Shown here piece by piece: positions 24,556 through 31,808 of a stretch of 37,185 bases of DNA (position 1 is the first letter of the stretch; every line of letters begins with the position of its first letter). The notes under the pieces are model-generated. The model searched no databases, was not told where the DNA came from, and saw only the letters and a program-made list of their open reading frames with translations. A program made the position numbers and the translations under genes. The DNA is from Beijerinckiaceae bacterium (GTDB lineage: Bacteria; Pseudomonadota; Alphaproteobacteria; Rhizobiales; Beijerinckiaceae): assembly GCA_019753285.1 (NCBI GenBank), contig JAIELD010000049.1:1-37185 (forward strand). The letters run 5' to 3'.

Positions 24556-24799
24556 CGTCAGCCTCCGCTTGAAACTGTGCAATGCAAAAAAGGATAAGGG
24601 CCATGCAACATCGCAGGGAACTTTAGTAAAAAACTATATTTAATCGTGGGTTAAAAGTAAAAGTACCATACTTCGCGATAAGCCTAACGGAAGATGTGTC
24701 GATTTTGTGTTGCATTGCACCCAAAAAAGCCATGTTTATTGCAAACCAATGGGTTCCGGGATGAATCAACCTGACAGCACGAATTTGACGGAGGCCATC
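24556..24799. promoter_or_regulatory. Divergent AT-rich EPS promoter region with repeated GTGCAATGCAA element
   Basis: The 244-bp gap between the divergent acyltransferase and priming-transferase genes is AT-rich from about 24580 to 24760. GTGCAATGCAA (24577-24587) recurs as an exact reverse complement TTGCATTGCAC (24710-24720), 122 bp apart. A third partial copy (ATGCAACA) is at 24603-24610. The core TGCAATGCA is itself almost palindromic. The two copies sit near each gene's 5' end, as expected for a regulator controlling both genes or looping DNA. Confidence 0.5.
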
Positions 24800-26254
24800 A
24801 TGGACATTCGAGCCAAAGCCGTGCCTGGAAACAGCCTGGATCGTGAATATGGAACGCGGGTCGTTCCGGGCTCGCGCGACGTTTTTTCGATCGAGCAGCT
24901 TCTCGTCGTTTACAATATCATCGAGTTTTCCGTCGTCCTCATCGCTAGCTACGGCTCGGCCTCGCTCTACTGGATTCACGGCATCGGCTGGGAGCCTGAG
25001 CCGCGCGAAATCCTCGTGCCGAGCGTATTGCTTGCCTGCGCCATCAGCGCCTTGTCCCTCGCCAGCGGGCGGATGCGACCCATGCAGGAGTCGCGCGCCG
25101 CGTTTTTGTGGAACGGCGCGGTCGCAACGGTAAAGGCCTTCGCCTTCCTGATCGCAGCCTTGTTCATGGCGCGCACGCTGGACGAATATTCGCGCGGCGC
25201 GTTCCTCGCGCAGTTCGCCGTCGTGATGTTCGTGCTTCTCAGCTCCCGCTCGCTGTTTCAGTCGCTGGCCCGCCACCTGTTGGCGATCGGCCGCGTCGAG
25301 ACGGACCGCGTGATGGTCGTCGGCGGGCTCGCCAATGACCGCTCCTTCCTGCACCGCATCGCCTCGCAGGGCATCAGGGTCGTTGCCGCCAATCCGCTCA
25401 GCGACATCGCCGGCGAACAGGATCAGGCCGACAAGGTGCGCGAGATCGTCGATGTCTGCCGCGCTTATTCCGTCCAGGAGGTGGTGGCGACAAAGGATGC
25501 TGCCGAGGGCGCTTTTGCCGAACTGCTCGTCGAAGCGCTTGGCGAGACGCCGACCACGATCCGGTTTCTGCCGAATGCAGTCGTTCCCTGCTGGTCGCGC
25601 GGCACGACGGACAGCTTCAAGACGATTCCCGCCGCGGTCGTCACCAACCGACCTCTGAGCGCGTTCGACCAGGCGCTGAAGCGCGGCTTCGACATCGTCG
25701 TCAGCATCATCGCGATCGTCCTGCTCGCGCCGATCTTTCTCATCGTCGGCCTTGCCATCAAGCTGGACTCCAGGGGGCCGGTCCTGTTCCGCCAGACGCG
25801 GCATGGCTACAGCAACAAGCCGATCCGGGTCTTCAAGTTCCGCTCGATGCGGGTGATGGAGGATGGCGCGGCCTTTCGTCAGGCGACGCGGAACGATCCG
25901 CGCATCACGGCCGTCGGCCGTATGATCCGCAAGACCAATATCGACGAGTTGCCGCAACTCTTCAACGTGCTGCTTGGCGAGATGTCGATCGTCGGCCCGC
26001 GCCCGCATCCGATCGCGCTCAACGAAACCTTCGCGAGCCGGATCCGCAGGTTCCATCGCCGCCACAACATCCGCCCCGGCATCACCGGCTGGGCGCAGGT
26101 CAGCGGCTTTCGCGGCGAGACCGACACGTTCGAGAAAATGGCGGGCCGCATCGAGCACGATCTCTGGTACATCGACAACTGGTCGTTCCTGCTCGACCTC
26201 AAGATCCTCGTGCTGACCGTCTTCTCGCCAAGCGCCTATCGTGACGCGCGCTGA
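24800..26254 (+). CDS. Polyprenyl glycosylphosphotransferase, initiating EPS synthesis (WbaP/GumD/WcaJ type)
   Basis: A 484-residue inner-membrane enzyme that transfers a sugar-1-phosphate, usually glucose or galactose, from UDP-sugar to undecaprenyl phosphate and so starts the repeat unit. The ATG at 24800 has GGAGG five bases before it; the frame is open to 24707. The N-terminal half has about four membrane segments and a CoA-binding-like central domain. The C-terminal sugar-transferase domain begins at [17 protein letters not shown] and carries [29 protein letters not shown] and [12 protein letters not shown]. The next gene overlaps its end. It is the committed step for the pathway in this locus. 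Confidence 0.95.
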   Translation: MDIRAKAVPGNSLDREYGTRVVPGSRDVFSIEQLLVVYNIIEFSVVLIASYGSASLYWIHGIGWEPEPREILVPSVLLACAISALSLASGRMRPMQESRAAFLWNGAVATVKAFAFLIAALFMARTLDEYSRGAFLAQFAVVMFVLLSSRSLFQSLARHLLAIGRVETDRVMVVGGLANDRSFLHRIASQGIRVVAANPLSDIAGEQDQADKVREIVDVCRAYSVQEVVATKDAAEGAFAELLVEALGETPTTIRFLPNAVVPCWSRGTTDSFKTIPAAVVTNRPLSAFDQALKRGFDIVVSIIAIVLLAPIFLIVGLAIKLDSRGPVLFRQTRHGYSNKPIRVFKFRSMRVMEDGAAFRQATRNDPRITAVGRMIRKTNIDELPQLFNVLLGEMSIVGPRPHPIALNETFASRIRRFHRRHNIRPGITGWAQVSGFRGETDTFEKMAGRIEHDLWYIDNWSFLLDLKILVLTVFSPSAYRDAR

Positions 26255-27101
26255 GGCGTTGAGGCGGGAGCCCCCGAGCGTCACCGCGGGTATGGACGAT
26301 GCAGCCGATCTCAACGCCTCCGGGCGGCTTCATACCGTCCATGAGGTCAGAGCGCTCGGCCTGCGCTTCCACCCCGTCAGCAAGGCGGCCCTGCTCGACC
26401 TCATCTTCATGCCGCGCGAGGCTGGCGATCAGATCATCATCGGCGGGGCTAACCTTCACGGCCTTTATGTCTATGAACGTGACGCCGATTACCGCGCGCT
26501 TCTGGACCACGAAGACACGCTTGTGATCGTCGACGGGATGCCGGTGATCTGGGGTTTGCGCCTTCTCGGCCACGATGTCAGCCGCGAGCAGCGCACGACC
26601 TGGGTCGACTGGTTTTCAGACATGCTGGCGCGGGCGGAGACGGAAGGACGCTCGGTCTTCATTCTAGGTCATTCGCAAGAGGTGCTTGACGCCGGGCTCG
26701 CCAAAGCGCGCACCGCCTGGCCGAAGCTCCGGCTTGGCGGAGCGAATGGCTATTTCGGCCTCGACGATGCACCCGCCTGCGAGCGGGTGCTCGGCGCGAT
26801 CGACACGTTCCAGCCTGACATTCTCATCATCGGGATGGGCATGCCGCGTCAGGAAGCGTTCGTGCAGCGTTTCAGGGCGCGCCTCAAGGCGCCCGTCATT
26901 GGCCTCGGCGGCGCGGCCTTTGCCTATTTTGCCGGCTTCGAACCCACTCCACCGCGCTGGATGGGCCGGATGGGGCTTGAATGGCTGCATCGCCTTGCCG
27001 CAAACCCGAAGCGGCTCGTCTACCGATATCTCGTGGAGCCGCTGCCGTTGGCGGTCATGCTCATCCGCCGCGGCATGCTCGCCCGCCGTTCGTCGCGCTG
27101 A
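26241..27101 (+). CDS. WecG/TagA/CpsF-family glycosyltransferase (GT26)
   Basis: About 286 residues from GTG 26241, which overlaps the priming-transferase gene by 14 bp; ATG 26292 (269 residues) is the alternative and neither start has a strong ribosome site. GT26 hallmarks: GANLHGLYVYERDADYR, DGMPVIWGLRLLG, the GANGYFG segment, and the GMGMPRQEAFV motif with VIGLGGAAFAYFAG and PRWMGRMGLEWLHRL near the end. GT26 enzymes add the second sugar to the lipid-linked primer; GumM of xanthan synthesis, for example, adds a beta-1,4-glucose. Its place directly after the priming gene supports that role. Confidence 0.92.
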   Translation: MTRAEALRREPPSVTAGMDDAADLNASGRLHTVHEVRALGLRFHPVSKAALLDLIFMPREAGDQIIIGGANLHGLYVYERDADYRALLDHEDTLVIVDGMPVIWGLRLLGHDVSREQRTTWVDWFSDMLARAETEGRSVFILGHSQEVLDAGLAKARTAWPKLRLGGANGYFGLDDAPACERVLGAIDTFQPDILIIGMGMPRQEAFVQRFRARLKAPVIGLGGAAFAYFAGFEPTPPRWMGRMGLEWLHRLAANPKRLVYRYLVEPLPLAVMLIRRGMLARRSSR

Positions 27102-27125
27102 GCCTTTGCGGCAGGGCGCGGTTGT

Positions 27126-28067
27126 TCAGAATCCCGCCATCGCGGCGCCGAGACGCAGCAGCACGCGTGGCGTTTCACGCGGCTTTTCGCCGATCGCCCG
27201 CATGGCGAGAACGATCCCCTCGCGACGTGCGCCCTTGCGGTAGATCTGGGCCGCGCAGTAGGCCTTGAGGCTCGACGCCGATTTCAGCCTGAGCCTCTCG
27301 CGCTCATCCGCGCTCATCGCCGCCAAGACGAGTGGATGCATGAAGATCGCGTCGAGCGCCGGCTTGAAGTCCTCGTAGTGGCGATGCCTGCCCATCATGA
27401 CGCTCGTCGTGTGGACACGATAATCCATCACGCGTCGCGGAACATAAGCGACCGCGCCCATGGCCGCGATACGGCACCACAGATGCCAGTCCTCGCAGAG
27501 CGACAGCTTCGGGTCGAAGCCGCCGAGGCCGGTGAAAACGTCGCGTCGCACGAGCGCGATGCCGCCATTGATGATGAAATTGCCGGCCAGCAAAGCGCGC
27601 AGGATATCGCCCGAGGGCTTGGCGCGCCGGCGCATCAAAAATCGCTTGCCGATCCGCCGTCCATCGGCCGCGATGCGTTCATAGTCGCCATAGATCATCA
27701 CGGGGTCGGTTGCGGCGCTCGTAAGCAGGGCAGCCACCCCGCCCTGAACGAGCCGGTCGTCGGCATCGAGGAACAGCAGCCAGCGTGCGTCGCTGAGCAG
27801 CGCGCCGTGATTGCGCGCTGCCGAAACCCCGACGCCGGGGTTATCCGTCAGCGTTACCCGCGTATCCTGGATGCTGGCGACGACGACCCGCGTCCTGTCG
27901 GTCGAACCGTCATCGACGACGACGACCTTGCCGACCTCTTTCTGGTCGAGCGCGCTTTTCACCGCCTCGGCGACATAGGCTTCGCCGTTGCGCACCGCGA
28001 TCACGACCGTAACGAGGGTCTGCCGCCCGTTGGCTTCCGTCGCGTCAACTGCCGCGTCAATTGCCAT
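27126..28067 (-). CDS. Glycosyltransferase family 2
   Basis: A 313-residue cytoplasmic GT-A enzyme. ATG 28067 lies 11 bp inside the end of the upstream GT2 gene, so the pair is translationally coupled; the frame is open to 28214 but that part would be wholly inside the upstream gene. Motifs: VTVVIAVRNGEAYVAEAVKS, VVVVDDGSTDRT, the nucleotide-sugar-binding DxD in LFLDADD, and the acceptor-region CEDWHLWCR (ED variant of the catalytic ExDxxxW motif). The C-terminal ~90 residues are helical and basic. The sugar transferred cannot be told. Confidence 0.92.
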   Translation of the reverse strand: MAIDAAVDATEANGRQTLVTVVIAVRNGEAYVAEAVKSALDQKEVGKVVVVDDGSTDRTRVVVASIQDTRVTLTDNPGVGVSAARNHGALLSDARWLLFLDADDRLVQGGVAALLTSAATDPVMIYGDYERIAADGRRIGKRFLMRRRAKPSGDILRALLAGNFIINGGIALVRRDVFTGLGGFDPKLSLCEDWHLWCRIAAMGAVAYVPRRVMDYRVHTTSVMMGRHRHYEDFKPALDAIFMHPLVLAAMSADERERLRLKSASSLKAYCAAQIYRKGARREGIVLAMRAIGEKPRETPRVLLRLGAAMAGF

Positions 28068-29001
28068 GGGTGACCTTGTATTCTTGGTAGCGCCCGCCGA
28101 ACAGAGCCGCGAATTTGCCGACGACGCGCGCGCCGAGCCGCATCCCCTCGAACCGGCGAGCCGGACTCCAGCCAAGCAAAGTGAGATTGACGAGCGAGAC
28201 GCCGAGCGCGCCAACGATCTTGACGCCTTCGCTCAATGGATTGAAGCCCGGCGGCCGGTGCTTGAGGTTGATCAGCGTGTCGGTGTTGCCGACGCGGTAG
28301 GCTCTCTGGATCATCCATTTCGCCGAACAGCGCGAGGTCGGCATCTCCTCGGTGACAAGCGCCCGAGCCGCCCAGGCAAATCGTTTGCCGGCTAGTTTAT
28401 AGCCGAGCAGGATGTCCTTGTCCTCGCAGCCCATCAGCGCGTATTGCAGGTCGAACCACGGTCCGGGCTTTTCGCGGAAGAGCGAGGCGCGAAACAGGAT
28501 GTTGCTGGTCGCATCGACAAGGTCGATCGGTCCCGTCAGAGTCTTGTCATAGTTGGGCTGATTGGCCGCGGCCACGTAATCCGGCACCGCGCTCTGGAAG
28601 ACCCGCCCGACGGGACCGCCGACGACATCCGCATCGTATTCAGCCTGCACGGCGAGAAGCTCGCTCAGCCAGTCCGGCTCGGCCCATTCATCGTCGTCGA
28701 TCATCGCGATGAACGCGATCGCAGGATCCGCGATCGCCTCTCGCACGATCGCGTTGCGGGTCGGGGCGATGCCGCGATCGGAGACGATGACCGTCGTCAG
28801 CGGAAACCGGTATCCTTCGGCGACCAGCCGCTCGCAAATCGCGATGCCTTGCCGTCCTTCCGCATCATTATCAGCCACGACCAAGCGGACGGGCCGGCCA
28901 TAGGTCTGCGCCTCGAGCGATTTGAGGCAGCGCGTCAGATATTCGGGGCGCTTGAAGGTCGGTACGCCGATGATGACGTCACAGGACGTTGTCTCCACCA
29001 T
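28057..29001 (-). CDS. Glycosyltransferase family 2
   Basis: A 314-residue GT-A glycosyltransferase with AAGGAG well placed before ATG 29001. Motifs: VIIGVPTFKRPEYLTRCLKS at the N-terminus, VVADNDA, the DxD element MIDDDEW, and the later GCEDKDILLGYKLA catalytic-base segment. Near the C-terminus a hydrophobic stretch (IVGALGVSLVNLTLLGW) may bind the membrane. It differs clearly from the downstream GT2, so the two are not a recent duplication and should add different sugars. Confidence 0.92.
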   Translation of the reverse strand: MVETTSCDVIIGVPTFKRPEYLTRCLKSLEAQTYGRPVRLVVADNDAEGRQGIAICERLVAEGYRFPLTTVIVSDRGIAPTRNAIVREAIADPAIAFIAMIDDDEWAEPDWLSELLAVQAEYDADVVGGPVGRVFQSAVPDYVAAANQPNYDKTLTGPIDLVDATSNILFRASLFREKPGPWFDLQYALMGCEDKDILLGYKLAGKRFAWAARALVTEEMPTSRCSAKWMIQRAYRVGNTDTLINLKHRPPGFNPLSEGVKIVGALGVSLVNLTLLGWSPARRFEGMRLGARVVGKFAALFGGRYQEYKVTHGN

Positions 29002-29206
29002 GCTGATCTCCTTCGACGGGCAGGGCTTCGCGGATGACCGAAGCGCGCGGCGATCGTTTGAACCGGTTGCAGACTGACTGAAGATATTGGCTGTTTTCTG
29101 TCGGAACGGCTTATTTTCCGATGTCCGACGGTAGAGCGGAACCCTGATCGAGCCGTTACTGGATTTGGTTGCTTTTGAACGACCGCGTTGAAGCGGCGGT
29201 TGCCAT

Positions 29207-30382
29207 TCAACCGTCCCAGTTCACGCGTGCGAAAGCCTCGGTCATCAGAGCGTCCTCCCGCTGGCGCGTCAGATCGAGTGGCTCGCGGCTGAGCCTGTCG
29301 TACTTCCAGTTTGTGCTGATTTCACGGAAATGGCGGAAGCGGAACGAGCGGCTGGCGAGCCTTGAAGGCCACCAGCCGCCGATCTTGTGGAAATGCCACT
29401 GCGCGCGCGCCGGCACCCGGTCCGGCACGGCCGCCCATTTGGGCTGGCAGCGCATCGGGTAATGCGGCAGCACGACATGTTTCGTCTCGCGAATCTCCCG
29501 CAGTACGTGGCGGTAATCGTAGAAGCGCGGCGCGCGGTCGGGCGATCGGGGCGGAGTGACGCCTTCTATGCCGAAGACCCAATCGCCGAAAAAGGAAATG
29601 ACGCCGAAGCGCGACGCCTCGACCCGGTCGAAGATCGACTCGCCGGTCGAGGACAGCACGAGTTCGTCAATATCGCAGTTGAGAACGCTCCTCGCCTTGT
29701 TGAGAAAGCGCCAGCGCGCGTCCTCGGTCGCGCCGAGCTTGGCGAAATCGCTGTCCCAATAGCGTTTCTTGCCGACGCCCGGCGGTCCGAACTTGAAGGG
29801 CCATTCGACGATGACGACATGCTCGATGCCGCCGACGGCCTCGAACGCCTGAAGCAGGTCTTCGCTCGAATAATCGGTCGAGGCGTTGTCATAAAGAAGG
29901 ATCGCCGTGACGCCGTGGATGTCGCGATGAAAGCGCGCCCAGTCGAGAATCCATTCGAGCCGGTTGTTCTTCGACATGGTGAACATGGCGCGGTGTCCCG
30001 CGAAGAGATCGAGCATGCCCTCCATGATTGCGACGCTGAAATCGCCAAGCTCTGACTGGATGCGGATGGCGCGCGTGTCGTCCGGGACGTCGAGGAGGAT
30101 CTGCGTCTGCCGGTCGAGCGTCAGGAATTCCGGAGCTGCCCGGCGGCCGGACGGCAGCGCGGTGAAGGTCGCCTTCTCGATTCTCGGCTGAAGGTTGAGC
30201 AGCGGCGGGCAGATCAGACGGGCGCGGCCGCTTTCGATCACGGCGTCGTAGCAGAGCGTATGACGATCGAAGCGGCTTTCGAAATCGTCGCCGCGCATCT
30301 CGACCGGCCGGGTCGGCTCGCGCAGGATCTCCGAAGTTGGCGGCAGCGATACCGCCGACGTCTTGACGATCGTTCGGGTCAT
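29207..30382 (-). CDS. GT2/GT92-like glycosyltransferase (Glyco_tranf_2_4 type)
   Basis: A 391-residue protein from ATG 30382, with GGAG about 11 bases upstream; the frame is open to 30556. The first ~130 residues are poorly conserved. The catalytic half has the KNNRLEWILDWARFHRDIHGV entry motif, LLYDNASTD, and DxD-type NCDIDELV, and ends with HFHKIGGWWPSR and FRHFREISTNWKYDR. These features belong to the glycosyltransferase group with adjacent DUF23/GT92 similarity that is common in bacterial capsule loci. Linkage and sugar are unknown. A 205-bp gap separates it from the GT2 pair, so it may form its own unit with the small gene upstream. Confidence 0.85.
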   Translation of the reverse strand: MTRTIVKTSAVSLPPTSEILREPTRPVEMRGDDFESRFDRHTLCYDAVIESGRARLICPPLLNLQPRIEKATFTALPSGRRAAPEFLTLDRQTQILLDVPDDTRAIRIQSELGDFSVAIMEGMLDLFAGHRAMFTMSKNNRLEWILDWARFHRDIHGVTAILLYDNASTDYSSEDLLQAFEAVGGIEHVVIVEWPFKFGPPGVGKKRYWDSDFAKLGATEDARWRFLNKARSVLNCDIDELVLSSTGESIFDRVEASRFGVISFFGDWVFGIEGVTPPRSPDRAPRFYDYRHVLREIRETKHVVLPHYPMRCQPKWAAVPDRVPARAQWHFHKIGGWWPSRLASRSFRFRHFREISTNWKYDRLSREPLDLTRQREDALMTEAFARVNWDG

Positions 30383-30449
30383 CTGGAACGCGCTCCGTTC
30401 AAGCGGTCTCGAGGGCGCGACGCCGCGTCCGGCATGGACGGGACATCGG

Positions 30450-30824
30450 TCAAAACAACTGTTTTTCGGTATATTCGAAGCGGAAGTCGGGCGAACGCGG
30501 CATTGCGCCGAGCAGCACTTCCTTCTTCTCGCGCGAATGCAGGTCGAACTCGACACAACGCTTGCTGTGGAGATAGCAGGCCTTCACCCTGATGATCTTG
30601 GGGCAGATATTATCCGCCAGGATGACGTGGTCGCTGATGTCCTTGTTGACGATTTCGGGCCTGACCGTGCCCTTCAAGGTAATGCATTGGCGGTTCGCCG
30701 TGTCGCGGATGCGGATGATGTTGTCCTTCGCCGGACCGAAGGCATTGCTTCCGGTGGCCTCTGCAAAGCCCACCTGCCCCTGTGTTGCCAGCAGCAGTCC
30801 AAGCAAAGGCCAAACGCGTCTCAT
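30450..30824 (-). CDS. Small secreted protein, function unknown
   Basis: A 124-residue protein from ATG 30824; a TTG start at 30845 is less likely. Residues 1-21 form a Sec signal peptide (MRRVWPLLGLLLATQGQVGFA). The mature part of about 100 residues has four cysteines (in RQCITL, DNICPK, KACYL, KRCVEF), consistent with two disulphides in the periplasm, and looks beta-rich. I recognise no family. It is upstream of, and co-oriented with, the GT92-like gene (67 bp) and divergent from another small secreted protein. Confidence 0.65.
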   Translation of the reverse strand: MRRVWPLLGLLLATQGQVGFAEATGSNAFGPAKDNIIRIRDTANRQCITLKGTVRPEIVNKDISDHVILADNICPKIIRVKACYLHSKRCVEFDLHSREKKEVLLGAMPRSPDFRFEYTEKQLF

Positions 30825-30987
30825 CTGTAGCAAGGCGAATCCCAATGTCCGATATCATCCTGTCTGTTTTGCAGTGCACACAAGGCCGATTGAAGGCAGC
30901 GCAGCACGAAACCCTGACGCCGCATTATGGTTTTTTTCTTGAATTGCCCAAGGCGCATTCACACCTCCAAAACGCTGGAGATCGATC

Positions 30988-31284
30988 ATGGTCAAGAAAG
31001 TGCTAATGCTCCTCGTTCTTGCCGCATGGACCGTCTTCCCGGGCGTTCCATGGGGCTTGTCGCCAACGGGCGAAGCCGTCGCCGCGAGCCGTCCGCCCGT
31101 TCCCGGCGGAACGTCCGGGCCGTCAGGTCCGTTCGGCACCGATTGGGCGAAGTCCACCGGACAGAGCGGAACGCAGATCGAGCGGGACCGCCGCCGCGGG
31201 CTCGATCGAAGCACGACCAGACAGCCAGCTGGGCCATGCCCGCCCGGTTCTCACCGGAATTATCAAGGGATTTGCGTCCGTTGA
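30988..31284 (+). CDS. Small secreted Gly/Pro-rich protein, function unknown
   Basis: A 98-residue protein with GGAGA about seven bases before the ATG. It has a signal peptide (VKKVLMLLVLAAW, likely cleaved near EAVAA, residue 33). The mature part is about 65 residues, low-complexity and Gly/Pro/Ser-rich, then basic (ERDRRRGLDR), and ends in a two-cysteine CPPGSHRNYQGICVR segment. That ending looks like a small disulphide knob. No family recognised. The promoter region shared with the divergent small secreted gene includes an AT-rich run at 30927-30940. Confidence 0.6.
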   Translation: MVKKVLMLLVLAAWTVFPGVPWGLSPTGEAVAASRPPVPGGTSGPSGPFGTDWAKSTGQSGTQIERDRRRGLDRSTTRQPAGPCPPGSHRNYQGICVR

Positions 31285-31335
31285 TCTCGTTTTCGCCGCA
31301 AAAATGGTCGCTTGATGTCAGGCAGTGAAGCGTAA

Positions 31336-31351
31336 CCGGCTGGCGAGCCGG
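31336..31351. terminator. Short GC hairpin, possible terminator or attenuator
   Basis: CCGGCT-GGCG-AGCCGG forms a perfect 6-bp stem with a 4-base loop in the 89-bp gap after the small secreted protein gene. No U-tract follows, so it could only be a weak or non-classical terminator, or a leader structure of the next gene. Confidence 0.25.
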
Positions 31352-31373
31352 CAGCAGAGGGGCGTAGCTTGTC

Positions 31374-31802
31374 GTGACGATCATGGACAGAAGCCGCGCC
31401 GCGCTCGGCGCCCTCGCGAATGCCGCTCGCTCCTGTCTTGCCGCGCTCATGGCGCCAGCGCTTTGGGCGGGCGTCAGACTGCCTGCTCCGGCCCGCCTCG
31501 TCGTCCTTTCGCAGTCGCCAGCCGCAATGGCGATTGCAGCCCTGTTGCTCGTCTCGGCGCTGCTCCAGCTCATCATGCCGCTTGGCGTGCTCGCCGTTTT
31601 CATCGCCGGGTTGAGCTGGCTCGGCGCTCTCGGGCTCGGCGCCATGGCAATCCGCTCCCGCCTCCTCCAGACGCGGATCGATCTGCTGGAGGAAAAGGTG
31701 CGCGGGCTCGAGCGCGACTTGATTCGGCTGCACGACGCCGCCGAGGACCGGGTCGTCAGCAGGGTGAGGGCGCGGGACCTTCGCCTCGACGCTGCCGAAT
31801 AG
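31374..31802 (+). CDS. Membrane protein with C-terminal coiled coil, function unknown
   Basis: About 142 residues from GTG 31374 (ATG 31383 is the alternative; an AGAGGGG site 11 bases before the GTG favours it). A polar N-terminus of about 45 residues is followed by two close hydrophobic segments (SPAAMAIAALLLVSALLQLIMPLGVLAVFIAGLSWLGALGLGAMAI). A charged heptad-like helix then follows (LLQTRIDLLEEKVRGLERDLIRLHDAAEDRVVSRVRARD). The layout suggests an inner-membrane hairpin with a cytoplasmic coiled coil. Family unknown. It converges on the acyltransferase-phosphatase gene with 6 bp between stops. Confidence 0.6.
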   Translation: MTIMDRSRAALGALANAARSCLAALMAPALWAGVRLPAPARLVVLSQSPAAMAIAALLLVSALLQLIMPLGVLAVFIAGLSWLGALGLGAMAIRSRLLQTRIDLLEEKVRGLERDLIRLHDAAEDRVVSRVRARDLRLDAAE

Positions 31803-31808
31803 GCCGCA

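Noticed and set aside
24707..24799. Upstream extension of the priming transferase from GTG 24707
   Set aside because: It would run through the AT-rich promoter island and has no ribosome site, whereas ATG 24800 has GGAGG at good distance.
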